From: Flavobacteriales bacterium
GTDB lineage: Bacteria > Bacteroidota > Bacteroidia > Flavobacteriales > Flavobacteriaceae
Length of the DNA: 13,298 nucleotides
Direction of reading: 5' to 3'
Assembly (NCBI GenBank): GCA_027003085.1
Contig: JALWYR010000205.1
Coordinates: 1-13,298 of the forward strand
Shown here: one piece after another, positions 5,704 through 13,298 of the stretch
How positions within the stretch are numbered: the first letter of the stretch is position 1
How the letters are laid out: every line of letters begins with the position of its first letter
The notes under the pieces: model-generated
Database searches by the model: none
Told to the model about the DNA's origin: nothing
Seen by the model: the letters and a program-made list of their open reading frames with translations, nothing else
Made by a program: the position numbers and the translations under genes

Positions 5704-6584
5704 TTTTTCTTGGATTTGATCATTTGTTGCAGGGCATCCCATTGCTCGGGAGTAACGGCCTCGAAGCCGTTGAACTGACCGGCGCCTTGCAGCCATTCGC
5801 CGCCGTCGATGGTGATCACTTCGCCGTTGATATAGCCCGAAAAATCACTAATCAGGTAGGAGACCAAATCGGCCAGTTCTTCGTGCCGGCCCGTGCGGCG
5901 AAGCGGCACCCGCGCAGCCGGGTCGAACTTACGGGCCAAATCGCCGGGCAAAAGCCGTTCCCAAGCGCCCTTGGTAGGAAACGGGCCCGGTGCCACCGCA
6001 TTGAAACGCATGTCGTATTTGGCCCACTCCACCGCCAGGGAGCGCGTCAAGGCCAACACGCCCGCCTTGGCCGCAGCCGAGGGCACCACATAGCCCGAAC
6101 CCGTCCAGGCATAGGTGGTTACGATGTTTACCACCGAAACGGGACGTATGTTGTTGGCAATCCAATATTTGCCGGCCGAAAGGGTCATGTTTTTGGTGCC
6201 GCGCAGCACGATGTCGATAATCACGTCGAAAGCCCGCGACGACAGCCGTTCGGTGGGCGAAACAAAATTGCCCGCGGCATTGTTGATCAAGCCATTGAAA
6301 CTACCGAAAGTATTGCGTATCTTTTCCAAGGCCGCATCCACCTGCGCTTGCTCGCGCACATCGCACGTGGCATAAGTTACTTGGTCGTTGCCGCTATGGG
6401 TCCGGAGTTCCGCTACGGCATTTCGGAGCTTTTCTTCGTTGCGCGAACAAATGGCCACACGGGCGCCCAAACGGAGCAAGGTCAAGGCCATGGCTTTGCC
6501 CAAACCGCTTCCACCGCCGGTAATGACCACGGTTTTGCCGGTCAAGCTGTTGTCGCGTAGCATGGGAGAAACATTATTTTTCAT
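5700..6584 (-). CDS. SDR oxidoreductase, 2,4-dienoyl-CoA reductase-like
   Basis: 294 residues. The Rossmann nucleotide site is TGGGSGLG (22-29), followed by CSRNEEKL and the NNAAG motif at 101-105 in INNAAGNFVSPTERLS, which is the wording of the DECR/TER branch of short-chain dehydrogenases. The classical YxxxK is absent at the usual place (SAAAK instead). In this branch the catalytic Tyr stands 15 residues before the Lys, and here that is Tyr158 and Lys173 in YAWTGSGYVVPSAAAK, so the enzyme should be active. The likely role is NADPH-dependent reduction of unsaturated fatty acyl-CoA, an auxiliary step in beta-oxidation, in the cytoplasm. The start ATG at 6582-6584 overlaps the acetyltransferase stop (ATGA), and its own stop overlaps rnhA. 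A second in-frame ATG at 6561-6563 would shorten it by seven residues. Substrate is inferred from the family. Confidence 0.88.
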   Translation of the reverse strand: MKNNVSPMLRDNSLTGKTVVITGGGSGLGKAMALTLLRLGARVAICSRNEEKLRNAVAELRTHSGNDQVTYATCDVREQAQVDAALEKIRNTFGSFNGLINNAAGNFVSPTERLSSRAFDVIIDIVLRGTKNMTLSAGKYWIANNIRPVSVVNIVTTYAWTGSGYVVPSAAAKAGVLALTRSLAVEWAKYDMRFNAVAPGPFPTKGAWERLLPGDLARKFDPAARVPLRRTGRHEELADLVSYLISDFSGYINGEVITIDGGEWLQGAGQFNGFEAVTPEQWDALQQMIKSKKK

Positions 6585-7051
6585 AGCATAGATTTTTTGT
6601 TTTGGTGATGGAATTCCATACGTATATGTGGAATGCCTTCTTCCAAATATTCGTCGCCTGTGCGGCGAAAACCCAAATCCTCGTAGAATCTTTGCAAATA
6701 TGATTGGGCGCTGATGACCACCGGCACCGACGGAAAGCGCTGACGCAAAAAGTTCAATGCCTCACGCATAATCCGTTTACCCAAACCTTGACCCCGGTAT
6801 GCTTCCAGCACAGCCACCCGGCCTATGGCCGTATAACCCGGCTTGTAGGCATCCGGCCCGAATATGCGCGCATAGGCAGCCAAGGTGCCGTCCCGATGAC
6901 GTAAACACAGATGCCAGGCCAAACGGTCTTTGCCGTCGGGATCCACACAAGGACATTGCTGACCCAAATTGAAAACCACCGCCCGCAGATGAAGGATGTC
7001 GTAGAGTTCGTCGCGGGTCAGTTGGTCGTAGTGTTTGATACGGATTTGCAT
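6581..7051 (-). CDS. GNAT-family N-acetyltransferase, ElaA-like
   Basis: 156 residues from the ATG at 7049-7051; a longer open frame reaches 7219 but would run through the downstream end of the permease gene, and MQIRIKHYDQLTRDELYDIL is the typical ElaA start. Further marks: LRAVVFNLGQQCPCVDPDGKD at 22-42, the acetyl-CoA binding loop RGQGLGKR at 86-93 after IGRVAV, and AQSYLQRFYEDLGF at 115-128. ElaA-like proteins are small cytoplasmic acetyltransferases; the acceptor substrate is not known to me. It is the first gene after a 73-base gap with a full -7 box and so probably starts a sub-operon with the SDR and rnhA. Confidence 0.9.
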   Translation of the reverse strand: MQIRIKHYDQLTRDELYDILHLRAVVFNLGQQCPCVDPDGKDRLAWHLCLRHRDGTLAAYARIFGPDAYKPGYTAIGRVAVLEAYRGQGLGKRIMREALNFLRQRFPSVPVVISAQSYLQRFYEDLGFRRTGDEYLEEGIPHIRMEFHHQNKKSML

Positions 7052-7069
7052 CAAAAGGGCTTTTCCTTT

Positions 7070-7077
7070 CAAAAATA
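7070..7077 (-). promoter_or_regulatory. -7 promoter box before the acetyltransferase-SDR-rnhA genes
   Basis: The minus strand reads TATTTTTG, matching TAnnTTTG, about 18 bases before the acetyltransferase ATG. The surrounding 73-base gap is the only real gap in the minus-strand gene run, which supports an internal promoter. No clear -33 box. Confidence 0.45.
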
Positions 7078-7124
7078 CGATGTTTCGGATGATAAAAAAA
7101 GCCGGATTTACGGGAAAAACCACA

Positions 7125-7871
7125 TCATTTGAACCAATAGAGGAGTGCCAACGATACAAGTATAAGCCCGTAAACGATTTTGAAATGACGGGCTTTGGCC
7201 CGGTTGCCGTAGTGCGCACCGAACCAATTGGCTACAAAATAGGCGGCAAACAAAATGCCAACGGCCGACCAAACAATGGCATGCTCGGCGTGGTATTTGA
7301 AAAATGCACCCAAACTCACAGGTGGAAGCAAAATGCCCAAACTCAACGCCCGCGCATGGTTTTTGTCCAGCCGGAAAAGACCCATAAACACCGGCACCAA
7401 CAACACGCCCGCCCCCACGCCGAAAAATCCGCCGATAATGCCGGCCAAGGCGCCCGTGATCAACATCCACAGGGCGGGAATGTTCGTGCTTCGTTCGCCT
7501 TCGGTTCGGATGGGCAAAAATTGGAAAACCGCTACTAAAATCAATAGCACGGCAAAAAACTTTTTGAGCTGCGCATCACCGTAATGAAAAGCGCCCACAG
7601 CACCGAACCATGAAAAAACGGCATAGGTCAGGATGCCGATAAGGATGTTTTTCCACTGGCGACGGGTTTCGTTCTTCAATTTGAGCAAAGCCATCAAACT
7701 CATAGGACCCAACATGGCCGTAAGCACCGTTCCCTGCGCCGTATGCTGATTCAGTCCGCACAGGAAAACCAAGCCGGCAATCATAAAAGGCGAACCGCTA
7801 ATACCCGCATATCCGCCCAAAAAACCGATGAGCAAACCGATAAGGATTAATATGAAAATGGAGCAGTGCAT
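7125..7871 (-). CDS. TauE/SafE-type (DUF81) membrane permease
   Basis: 248 residues, nearly all hydrophobic, with about seven or eight predicted membrane spans, the usual size for the family. The internal duplication that marks TauE/SafE proteins is visible: GFLGGYAGISG at 16-26 and GIIGGFFGVGAG at 144-155, each at the start of one half, followed in the second half by VLLVPVFMGLF. Family members export small sulfur-containing or organic anions such as sulfite or sulfoacetate from the cytoplasm; the substrate here cannot be told from sequence. The start lies 3 bases after the mnmE stop, so the two are surely cotranscribed. There is no sulfur-metabolism gene nearby to hint at a substrate. Confidence 0.9.
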   Translation of the reverse strand: MHCSIFILILIGLLIGFLGGYAGISGSPFMIAGLVFLCGLNQHTAQGTVLTAMLGPMSLMALLKLKNETRRQWKNILIGILTYAVFSWFGAVGAFHYGDAQLKKFFAVLLILVAVFQFLPIRTEGERSTNIPALWMLITGALAGIIGGFFGVGAGVLLVPVFMGLFRLDKNHARALSLGILLPPVSLGAFFKYHAEHAIVWSAVGILFAAYFVANWFGAHYGNRAKARHFKIVYGLILVSLALLYWFK

Positions 7872-7874
7872 ATT

Positions 7875-9281
7875 TTACTTCCCGATACAAAAGTTTTGAA
7901 AAATATGGGTAAGCAAATCATCCGTGGTTATTTCTCCGGTAATTTCGCCCAAACGGTTGAGCACATCGCGCAAGTCCACGGCAATCAGGTCGGACGATAG
8001 ACCCGCTTGCAAGCCCGCTTCCACTTCGTCGAGGGCTTGAAGGGCACTTCGAAGGGCTTGATAATGCCGCACGTTGGTAATCACGGTTTGACCTTGGTCA
8101 AGGCGCTGGCTCCGAAAATGCGCTGTCAAGGCCTGTTTGAGCCGGTCGATGCCGGTTTTTTGCTTGGCCGACAGGGGAATAACTTCATCGGCTTTCAAAG
8201 CACGAAGTTTTTCGGTCAGTTCCTCAACTTGGCCGGGACGAACCAAATCGATTTTGTTGAGTAGAACAAAAACGGGCTTGCCGGGATGTTTGCGGCGGAT
8301 GTCGTCCAGATGTGCTTTCATTTCCGGTATTTGTTCGCCGGCCTTTTGGGCATCGATCATCCAAAGCACAATGCGTGCTTCGCCGATTTTTCCGAAGGTG
8401 CGTTCAATGCCCAGGCGTTCCACCCGGTCGTGGGTGTGGCGAATGCCGGCGGTGTCGATAAAGCGGAAACGTATGCCGTCGATGTGCACGCTGTCCTCGA
8501 TGGCATCGCGGGTGGTGCCGGGAATATCGGTAACGATGGCTTTTTCTTCGTTGAGCAAAGCGTTGAGCAAAGTGGATTTACCCGTATTGGGTGCGCCCAC
8601 AATGCTCACGGCCACACCGTGCTTGATTACGTTGCCTTCGGCAAAGCTGTCGGTTAGTTCGCGGATTTGTGCACGAATTTCGTTCAGGGCCTTTTTCAAA
8701 TCCTCGCGGTTGGCAAATTCCACATCTTCCTCGGCAAAATCCAGTTCCAGTTCCATCAGGGCGGTAAATTCCACCAACCGGTCGCGAAGCCGTTTGATGT
8801 CGCGCACAAAGCCACCGCGCAATTGGTGCATGGCGGCCCTGTGTTGCAAGCGGTTTTCGGCCGCAATCAAATCGGCTACGGCCTCGGCACGTGTGAGGTC
8901 CATTTTGCCGTTCAAAAAAGCGCGCATACTAAATTCGCCGGGTCGGGCCAGACGAAAACCCACAGCCAAAAAAAGTTTCAAAATACGTTCCTGAACATAG
9001 GGCGATGCATGGCAGGATATTTCCACCATTTCTTCGCCCGTGTAGGAATGCGGCGCACGAAATACCGAAACCAATACTTCGTCGATCACTTCCTCTCCAT
9101 CGATCATTTCGCCAAATCGCAAACGATGCGAAGGCGTTCCCGTGAGTCCGGAACCCTTTCGTGGTTTGAAATATTTATCCACCTCTTCGATAACGCCCCG
9201 GCCCGAAAGCCGGAACAGGGCTATGGCACCGGAACCCGGCGGCGTGGCCAATGCAATGATTCGGTCGGCGTTTGCAGGCAT
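7875..9281 (-). CDS. mnmE: tRNA uridine-5-carboxymethylaminomethyl(34) synthesis GTPase MnmE
   Basis: 468 residues, full length. With MnmG it modifies wobble uridine 34 of several tRNAs, using GTP hydrolysis and a tetrahydrofolate carbon donor. Domains in order: the N-terminal folate-binding domain (1-118, starting DRIIALATPPGSGAIA), a helical domain, the inserted Ras-like G domain (about 220-385) with G1 GAPNTGKS 229-236, G2 TTRD 256-259, G3 DTAG 276-279, G4 NKID 342-345 and G5 SAK 371-373, and the helical C-terminus ending in CIGK, whose Cys465 is the family's conserved residue. G1 has GAPNTGKST where many members have GxPNxGKSS, a minor variation. The start is ATG at 9279-9281, 3 bases after the CNNM-gene stop, so it belongs to the same operon. 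Confidence 0.97.
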   Translation of the reverse strand: MPANADRIIALATPPGSGAIALFRLSGRGVIEEVDKYFKPRKGSGLTGTPSHRLRFGEMIDGEEVIDEVLVSVFRAPHSYTGEEMVEISCHASPYVQERILKLFLAVGFRLARPGEFSMRAFLNGKMDLTRAEAVADLIAAENRLQHRAAMHQLRGGFVRDIKRLRDRLVEFTALMELELDFAEEDVEFANREDLKKALNEIRAQIRELTDSFAEGNVIKHGVAVSIVGAPNTGKSTLLNALLNEEKAIVTDIPGTTRDAIEDSVHIDGIRFRFIDTAGIRHTHDRVERLGIERTFGKIGEARIVLWMIDAQKAGEQIPEMKAHLDDIRRKHPGKPVFVLLNKIDLVRPGQVEELTEKLRALKADEVIPLSAKQKTGIDRLKQALTAHFRSQRLDQGQTVITNVRHYQALRSALQALDEVEAGLQAGLSSDLIAVDLRDVLNRLGEITGEITTDDLLTHIFQNFCIGK

Positions 9282-9284
9282 GGG

Positions 9285-10553
9285 TCAATCGTTCAAGGAT
9301 TCGATACGAATTTCTTCCAGATGTTTTTTGTCGGCCCGGGTAACCGTGTAGCGGTATTGTTCGTCGGTGATGCTTTCACCCGCTTCGGGAATACGGCCGA
9401 AAAGTTCCAAAACATAACCACCCAGGGTCTCGAAATCATCGCTTTCGGGCAAATCAAGGTGATATTTTCGATTCAAATAATCAATATCCATATCGGCCGA
9501 AAAAACATAGCTGTTTTCATCGATCACCCGTTCCACGGAATGACTTTTGTCGTGTTCGTCCTCAATGTCGCCGAAAATATTTTCCATAATATCTTCCAGG
9601 GTAACAATGCCCGCCGTTCCGCCGTATTCTTCAAACACCACGGCAATGCTCTTTTTCTTTTGCGTCATTTTTTTGAGCAAATCCATGATGGACATGCTTT
9701 CGGGCACCATCAGCGCTTTGCGCAGCACATCGCGTAGATTTCCGGGTTTTTTGAACAGGTCGAAAAAGTGGATATAACCCAGCACATTGTCGATGTTTCC
9801 CTCGTAGGCCAGTAGTTTGGAATGCCCCGAACCGGTAAATTTGGCAATTACATCGCCGGGATTTTCACGAATGTCCACCGCTACGATCTGGGTGCGTGGA
9901 ACCATAATTTCCCGGGCTTTTACATTACTGAATTCCAGGGCATTGGAAAAAATTTGCATTTCGTTTTCGGCTTCCGATGTGCCGCCCACGTGTAAATGGC
10001 GGTCCAAATATTTTCGCAATTCGGATTTGGATAAAGATACGGCCGAATTGGTTTCGTCGTTGCGGCTAAACAGGCGAATCAATGCATTGGAAAGCCGGAT
10101 GACCAACCAGGAAACGGGACGGAAAATATAAAAAACAATCAAGGTGGGAACCGCAAAAAGCCGCAAACTGGTATTGGCATACAGTTGAAAAAGGATTTTG
10201 GGCAGAAATTCCGCCAACCACAGGATAATGATACCCGAAAGCACCGATTGGATAATCAAACTCTGAAAATCACTCAGTTGCGGATAATGTTTTTGTAAAT
10301 AAAACGTAATGATTTTGGCCGAATAAATACCATAGATAACCAAGGCGATGTTGTTGCCCACCAACATAGTGGTGATAAAATCGGCCGGATTTTCGGTGAT
10401 TTTTCGCAGGATACGACCTTGGAGATTATCCTTCTTTTTGTCCAGCTCCAATTTGAGTTTGTTAGACGTAACATAGGCGATTTCCATGCCCGAAAAAAAA
10501 GCGGACATCAGCAACAGGAAAAACACGGTAATCCAAACCCAAGCGGTTATCAT
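9285..10553 (-). CDS. CNNM/CorC-HlyC family membrane protein with CBS pair (GldE-like)
   Basis: 422 residues. The N-terminal CNNM (DUF21) transmembrane domain covers about 1-190 with FFSGMEIAYVTSNKLKLE (19-36) and spans near 60-80, 100-120 and 130-150. A CBS pair follows (about 213-330: REIMVPRTQIVAVDI, then VFEEYGGTAGIVTLEDIMEN), and a CorC/HlyC C-terminal domain from about 340 to 415 (FETLGGYVLELFGRIPE). Such proteins are linked to Mg2+ or Co2+ transport and, in gliding Bacteroidota, a close member is GldE, associated with the motility machinery. The old name 'hemolysin' is misleading. Its ATG overlaps the lptC stop (ATGA). Neighbours for envelope assembly suggest an inner-membrane role tied to the cell surface; transport specificity or gliding role is not decidable here. 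Confidence 0.93.
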   Translation of the reverse strand: MITAWVWITVFFLLLMSAFFSGMEIAYVTSNKLKLELDKKKDNLQGRILRKITENPADFITTMLVGNNIALVIYGIYSAKIITFYLQKHYPQLSDFQSLIIQSVLSGIIILWLAEFLPKILFQLYANTSLRLFAVPTLIVFYIFRPVSWLVIRLSNALIRLFSRNDETNSAVSLSKSELRKYLDRHLHVGGTSEAENEMQIFSNALEFSNVKAREIMVPRTQIVAVDIRENPGDVIAKFTGSGHSKLLAYEGNIDNVLGYIHFFDLFKKPGNLRDVLRKALMVPESMSIMDLLKKMTQKKKSIAVVFEEYGGTAGIVTLEDIMENIFGDIEDEHDKSHSVERVIDENSYVFSADMDIDYLNRKYHLDLPESDDFETLGGYVLELFGRIPEAGESITDEQYRYTVTRADKKHLEEIRIESLND

Positions 10554-11119
10554 GGTTTTTTGTTTATTCTGATTATGCCACTAATATTATTGACCCGTGC
10601 CGATGTAAAACTCATATTGGAATCGAAACCGCGGCCTTTGATATATTCGTTGTTGCGGCTAAACCGCACCGAATCGTCGGTAAAAATATGGTCGCGGGTT
10701 TTGTCCCAAAACAGGCGTTCGGTAACCAATTCTTCGTTGCGGTCGTTGTAAATGTGCACTTGGCCGATAAGTTCCACCAGTTCGACCGGTTTGTAAACGG
10801 CTGCCCGCTTGGCTTCGATATAGGTTTTGTCGCCGTCCTTGCCATGGATAACAATATGCATGCCCTTGGGAAAAATTTGACGGGCAAATTCGTATTGCGA
10901 ATAATCCAGCAATTCGGGTGCTTGCAGGGTCATGGCGATTTGGCCTTTGAGTGTATAATGGGCCGTAAAGTCATGAATTTCGGCATAGGGAACCGGTTCA
11001 TGCTTACCGGGCAATGCGGCTTGTGTATTCCGGCTTCGTTTACACGAAAAAAAGGCAATAGCCATCATGGAAATGAGGGCTATTGCCGGAAGGGTCGATT
11101 TGGAAAAGTTGTTTTTCAC
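10550..11119 (-). CDS. lptC: LPS export ABC transporter periplasmic protein LptC (lipoprotein form)
   Basis: 189 residues from GTG at 11117-11119. The longer ATG frame from 11164 would overlap the upstream TPR gene by 40 bases and add 15 charged residues before the signal; the GTG starts 5 bases after that stop and gives a clean lipoprotein signal with FFSC and Cys at residue 26. The mature protein has the LptC/OstA-like beta-jellyroll pattern (ALPGKHEPVPYAEIHDFTAH, DKTYIEAKRAAVYKPVELVELIGQ, TERLFWDKTRDHIFTDDSVRF, IKGRGFDSNMSF), in which short strands repeat. LptC takes LPS from the inner-membrane LptB2FG complex and passes it to LptA on the way to the outer membrane. Being lipid-anchored rather than helix-anchored is usual in Bacteroidota. 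The call rests on pattern and gene order. Confidence 0.85.
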   Translation of the reverse strand: MKNNFSKSTLPAIALISMMAIAFFSCKRSRNTQAALPGKHEPVPYAEIHDFTAHYTLKGQIAMTLQAPELLDYSQYEFARQIFPKGMHIVIHGKDGDKTYIEAKRAAVYKPVELVELIGQVHIYNDRNEELVTERLFWDKTRDHIFTDDSVRFSRNNEYIKGRGFDSNMSFTSARVNNISGIIRINKKP

Positions 11120-11124
11120 CGGTA

Positions 11125-12504
11125 TCAGTTGGTCGGAACGCGCACGCTTCCGCCTACCCAACATTTGTCGAACTTGATGATTTTTCCGCCCATATTTTCC
11201 AGGAACACATCTTTTTTGCTGGGCGCACGTTTTTCGTAATCAGCGGCAATGGCCAAAGCTTTTTTACGAATGGTAGGGTCGGCCTGAGCGGCTTTGCGTG
11301 CCATTTCGGCGGCTTTCCAAAAGATGGCTTGCTTTTGGAACTTGGTGGTTCCACATTGGTCGGCACTGGTGGCGTAGAGGCCGGCGATGAGCAAGTAGGC
11401 ATAACCCATCGAAGGTTTGTATTTCAATGCTTTGTAGGCATAGTCGCGGGCCAAAGGTTTGTTGCCGCGTTTCTTGGCCAAAACGGCAAGCGCGTAATAA
11501 ATATCGGCCTTTTTGTGTGGATTGGTTTCCAGGTTAATGGCATTTTTGTAGTATTTGACGGCTTCGTCGTATTGTCCTTTCTTTTTGGCGCGGATGGCCA
11601 GGAACAGGGCCGATTGGGCCGAAGGATTCAGGCGGTGATAGGCCTCCACAATGTCTTCGAACAATTTGTTATCGGTACATTTTTTCTTGGCCAAGCGGTT
11701 GGCGGCACTGCCCAACCATTTTACATTGTTCTTATTCTCGGTAAATTTCTTTTGATAGAACGGCACCAAAGTTTCGCAATTACCCAAATCGCCCAACACG
11801 CGGTCCATCAATCCTTGGATTTTGGCCATGGCCGGCAGGTTCACGCTCAGCACACGAAGTTTTCGTTGTTCTTTGGACGTGCGCAGGCTGTCGGGCTTGG
11901 CATTGAGGGCTTCGAATTCTTTGGTTTTTTCTTCGATCAGCTCGTTGGAATGGGCTTCCAAAGCGTCGTACAATTCAAACACTTGTTCCAAGGTCAGTTC
12001 GCCTTTTTTGTATTTGTCCACGGCGGCTTTGAAGTATCCCCAATAGGCATAGGGATGCGAAAAACTTTTCGGATGATTTTCGAATACGTCTTTGAAAAGA
12101 TTATAAATCTCATCGGTGCTTCCCACTTTATACTTAACCATCATCACACCCTTGTCGTGCAACACACGGCCGGTGGGATCGGGAAAGTTTTTCAAACGTT
12201 CGTCGTAGAGTTTAACCATAGCTTCGGCCAATTGTTTTTTGGTCGCATCATCATTGGCCTTGGCGATTTTGGCTTTATAAATTTTTACACCTTCGATATA
12301 TACGGCCTTACTGAACGTAGGGCACTTTTCGTACAGTTTTTTCCAGTTCACTTCGGCATCGGCATAGGCCTTGGCCTTCACAAATTCGTGCGTAATGCTC
12401 AAAAGCTTTTTACATTCGGCCTGTTGGTCGGGTGCAGGTACATCGTTTTGTGCATTGGCCGTCCAAAGCATCAATCCGAACAAAAACAGGAACAGTCGTT
12501 TCAT
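11125..12504 (-). CDS. Secreted tetratricopeptide-repeat protein
   Basis: 459 residues from the ATG at 12502-12504, which gives the signal peptide MKRLFLFLFGLMLWTANAQ. Other in-frame ATGs lie at 12535-12537 (2 bases after the previous stop) and 12565-12567; they would put a long basic run before the signal. The body is helical with TPR-type units, clearest in the second half (QYDEAVKYYKNAINLETNPH, ADIYYALAVLAKKRGNKPLA, YAYKALKYKPSMGYAYLLIA). It closes with a short conserved-looking segment containing a Cys-Trp pair (KFDKCWVGGSVRVP). TPR domains bind partner proteins; here a periplasmic or outer-membrane scaffold is likely. The tight link to the beta-barrel-like gene before it and lptC after it suggests an envelope-assembly role, known to me only as a recurrent Bacteroidota gene order, not as a proven function. 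Confidence 0.88.
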   Translation of the reverse strand: MKRLFLFLFGLMLWTANAQNDVPAPDQQAECKKLLSITHEFVKAKAYADAEVNWKKLYEKCPTFSKAVYIEGVKIYKAKIAKANDDATKKQLAEAMVKLYDERLKNFPDPTGRVLHDKGVMMVKYKVGSTDEIYNLFKDVFENHPKSFSHPYAYWGYFKAAVDKYKKGELTLEQVFELYDALEAHSNELIEEKTKEFEALNAKPDSLRTSKEQRKLRVLSVNLPAMAKIQGLMDRVLGDLGNCETLVPFYQKKFTENKNNVKWLGSAANRLAKKKCTDNKLFEDIVEAYHRLNPSAQSALFLAIRAKKKGQYDEAVKYYKNAINLETNPHKKADIYYALAVLAKKRGNKPLARDYAYKALKYKPSMGYAYLLIAGLYATSADQCGTTKFQKQAIFWKAAEMARKAAQADPTIRKKALAIAADYEKRAPSKKDVFLENMGGKIIKFDKCWVGGSVRVPTN

Positions 12505-12539
12505 AAGTTTGGCTTTTTGTCGTTTGTTGTATTTCATCG

Positions 12540-13298
12540 TTAGCGTATTTTTCGTTTTTGGAACCATTTGTCGTTGAAGGAAAAGCCGATTTTCAACTTA
12601 AAGATGTTTTCCTTCACCAGTCCGCCGGTCATTGTCCCCCGGTTCAGGTATTCCAAATCCACGTTCACGTTCGAGAGAAAATTACCCAGCGGTATGCTCA
12701 AACCAAATGTTGTGCCAAATTGATTAACCGGCTGATTGTCAATAGCTAAAAATCCGTTACGCATTATAATACCCGCCTTGTAGGTGGTGCGTTTCCACAA
12801 TTTGGAAAACACGCGCGCATCCGGACGCCAATATCCACCCAATTTGAAGGCCGAACCGTTGCGGTAGGTTTCCCTGCCTGTGGTAAAGAAATCATTGGAA
12901 TAGGCCCCGTAGTTATCGGTTTCGTATTCGAGCCCCACAAACCAATGGCGCAATTTACCCACCCCGGTACCGATGCTGAATTTCGAAGGCAGAACAAGCG
13001 CCGTGGTATCGTTGCGCAAAGTTTGTTCGTTTACAATCCGCTGACCACCGTAGGCATTTTCAATCAACTGCAAAGTGCGGGTATTTTGCGAAGCAATGTT
13101 CCCGCCGAGCCGGTACATGGCGCCCGTTTGGAAAAAATATTGATTATCCTTACCGAAGTGTAAAGTGTAGTCGGCCGAAAACCGCAGTGCCGACCCCGAA
13201 AAGAACGCATTATCGATTTGGCGGGTTATGGTGAGGACATTTTCGCGCTGGTGGGCCGTGCGCACCACTTTGTTTCCGAAGTAGTAGGAATAGGCCGC
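12540..13298 (-). CDS. Outer-membrane beta-barrel-like protein, N-terminus beyond right edge
   Basis: 252 residues are visible; the frame stays open to the edge, so the true start lies outside and the GTG at 13266-13268 is internal. The sequence consists of short amphipathic strands with turns rich in Asn, Gly and Asp (FSADYTLHFGKDNQYFFQTG, HWFVGLEYETDNYG, VNVDLEYLNRGTMTGG) and ends in alternating hydrophobic residues and a basic tail (KIGFSFNDKWFQKRKI), as in FadL-like or OmpP1-like porin relatives of Bacteroidota. The gene position, upstream of a TPR gene, lptC and a CNNM gene, agrees with this family in other members of the phylum. It ends at TAA 12540-12542, with the next gene's possible start 2 bases on. 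Fold is well supported, ligand unknown. Confidence 0.85.
   Translation of the reverse strand, partial: AAYSYYFGNKVVRTAHQRENVLTITRQIDNAFFSGSALRFSADYTLHFGKDNQYFFQTGAMYRLGGNIASQNTRTLQLIENAYGGQRIVNEQTLRNDTTALVLPSKFSIGTGVGKLRHWFVGLEYETDNYGAYSNDFFTTGRETYRNGSAFKLGGYWRPDARVFSKLWKRTTYKAGIIMRNGFLAIDNQPVNQFGTTFGLSIPLGNFLSNVNVDLEYLNRGTMTGGLVKENIFKLKIGFSFNDKWFQKRKIR

Noticed and set aside
7108..7219. N-terminal extension of the acetyltransferase frame up to 7219
   Set aside because: It would run into the permease gene and lacks family similarity; the ATG at 7049-7051 begins the typical ElaA sequence.
8667..9737. 356-residue open frame on the plus strand
   Set aside because: Spans antisense of mnmE and the CNNM gene and crosses their boundary; no motif, a shadow.
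11083..12543. 486-residue open frame on the plus strand
   Set aside because: Antisense to the TPR gene; Phe/Gly-rich low-quality product without a start context. The minus-strand gene has a signal peptide and repeats.
1..13298. tRNA, rRNA, CRISPR array, complete insertion sequence, phage integrase
   Set aside because: None is visible: no regularly spaced repeats, no transposase or integrase motifs, no tRNA-like cloverleaf noticed by eye.

Overview
The window looks like chromosomal DNA from a member of the Bacteroidota. Evidence is the TAnnTTTG-type -7 promoter boxes (best at 3122-3129), weak or absent Shine-Dalgarno sites, many short lipoprotein and secreted-protein genes, RHS fragments with the wording typical of the phylum (YNH..MPT, YDALGNK), and an envelope gene order (outer-membrane protein, TPR protein, LptC, CNNM/CorC protein) that is familiar from Bacteroidota. 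Class or order cannot be fixed from this window; a flavobacterium- or cytophaga-like organism is plausible.

The window has two different halves. Bases 1 to about 2450 are visibly AT-rich and look like an accessory island in decay. They hold the tail of a small membrane protein, two start-less RHS fragments that share a 27-base near-identical segment, a small one-helix membrane protein between them, a small lipoprotein, and about 0.9 kb with no intact gene but with stretches that read like broken coding sequence on both strands. Such debris is what is left where RHS-type polymorphic toxins have had their C-terminal tip and immunity cassettes shuffled and lost; the small membrane and lipoprotein genes may be orphan immunity genes, but no function can be read from their sequence.

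From 2454 rightward the DNA is ordinary chromosomal sequence with higher GC. A lipoprotein gene (2454-3026) and trxB (thioredoxin reductase, 3153-4100, with its own promoter) run on the plus strand. trxB converges on a secreted protein of unknown function (4178-4771, minus), and the two share a strong bidirectional terminator.

Between that secreted protein and rnhA lies a very GC-rich stretch of about 300 bases (4892-5193) without a credible gene. It can be folded by eye into two long nested hairpin domains closed by a short terminal pairing. It is the most striking non-coding structure in the window.

The rest, 5200 to the right edge, is all on the minus strand and tightly packed. In transcription order it runs: a beta-barrel-like protein (cut by the edge), a secreted TPR protein, lptC, a CNNM/CorC membrane protein, mnmE (tRNA modification GTPase), a TauE/SafE-type permease, then after 73 bases and a likely new promoter an ElaA-like acetyltransferase, a 2,4-dienoyl-CoA-reductase-like SDR, and rnhA. 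Four junctions are stop/start overlaps or gaps of 2-5 bases, so this is probably one long operon or two linked ones that mix envelope assembly (LPS export, outer-membrane protein) with housekeeping functions.
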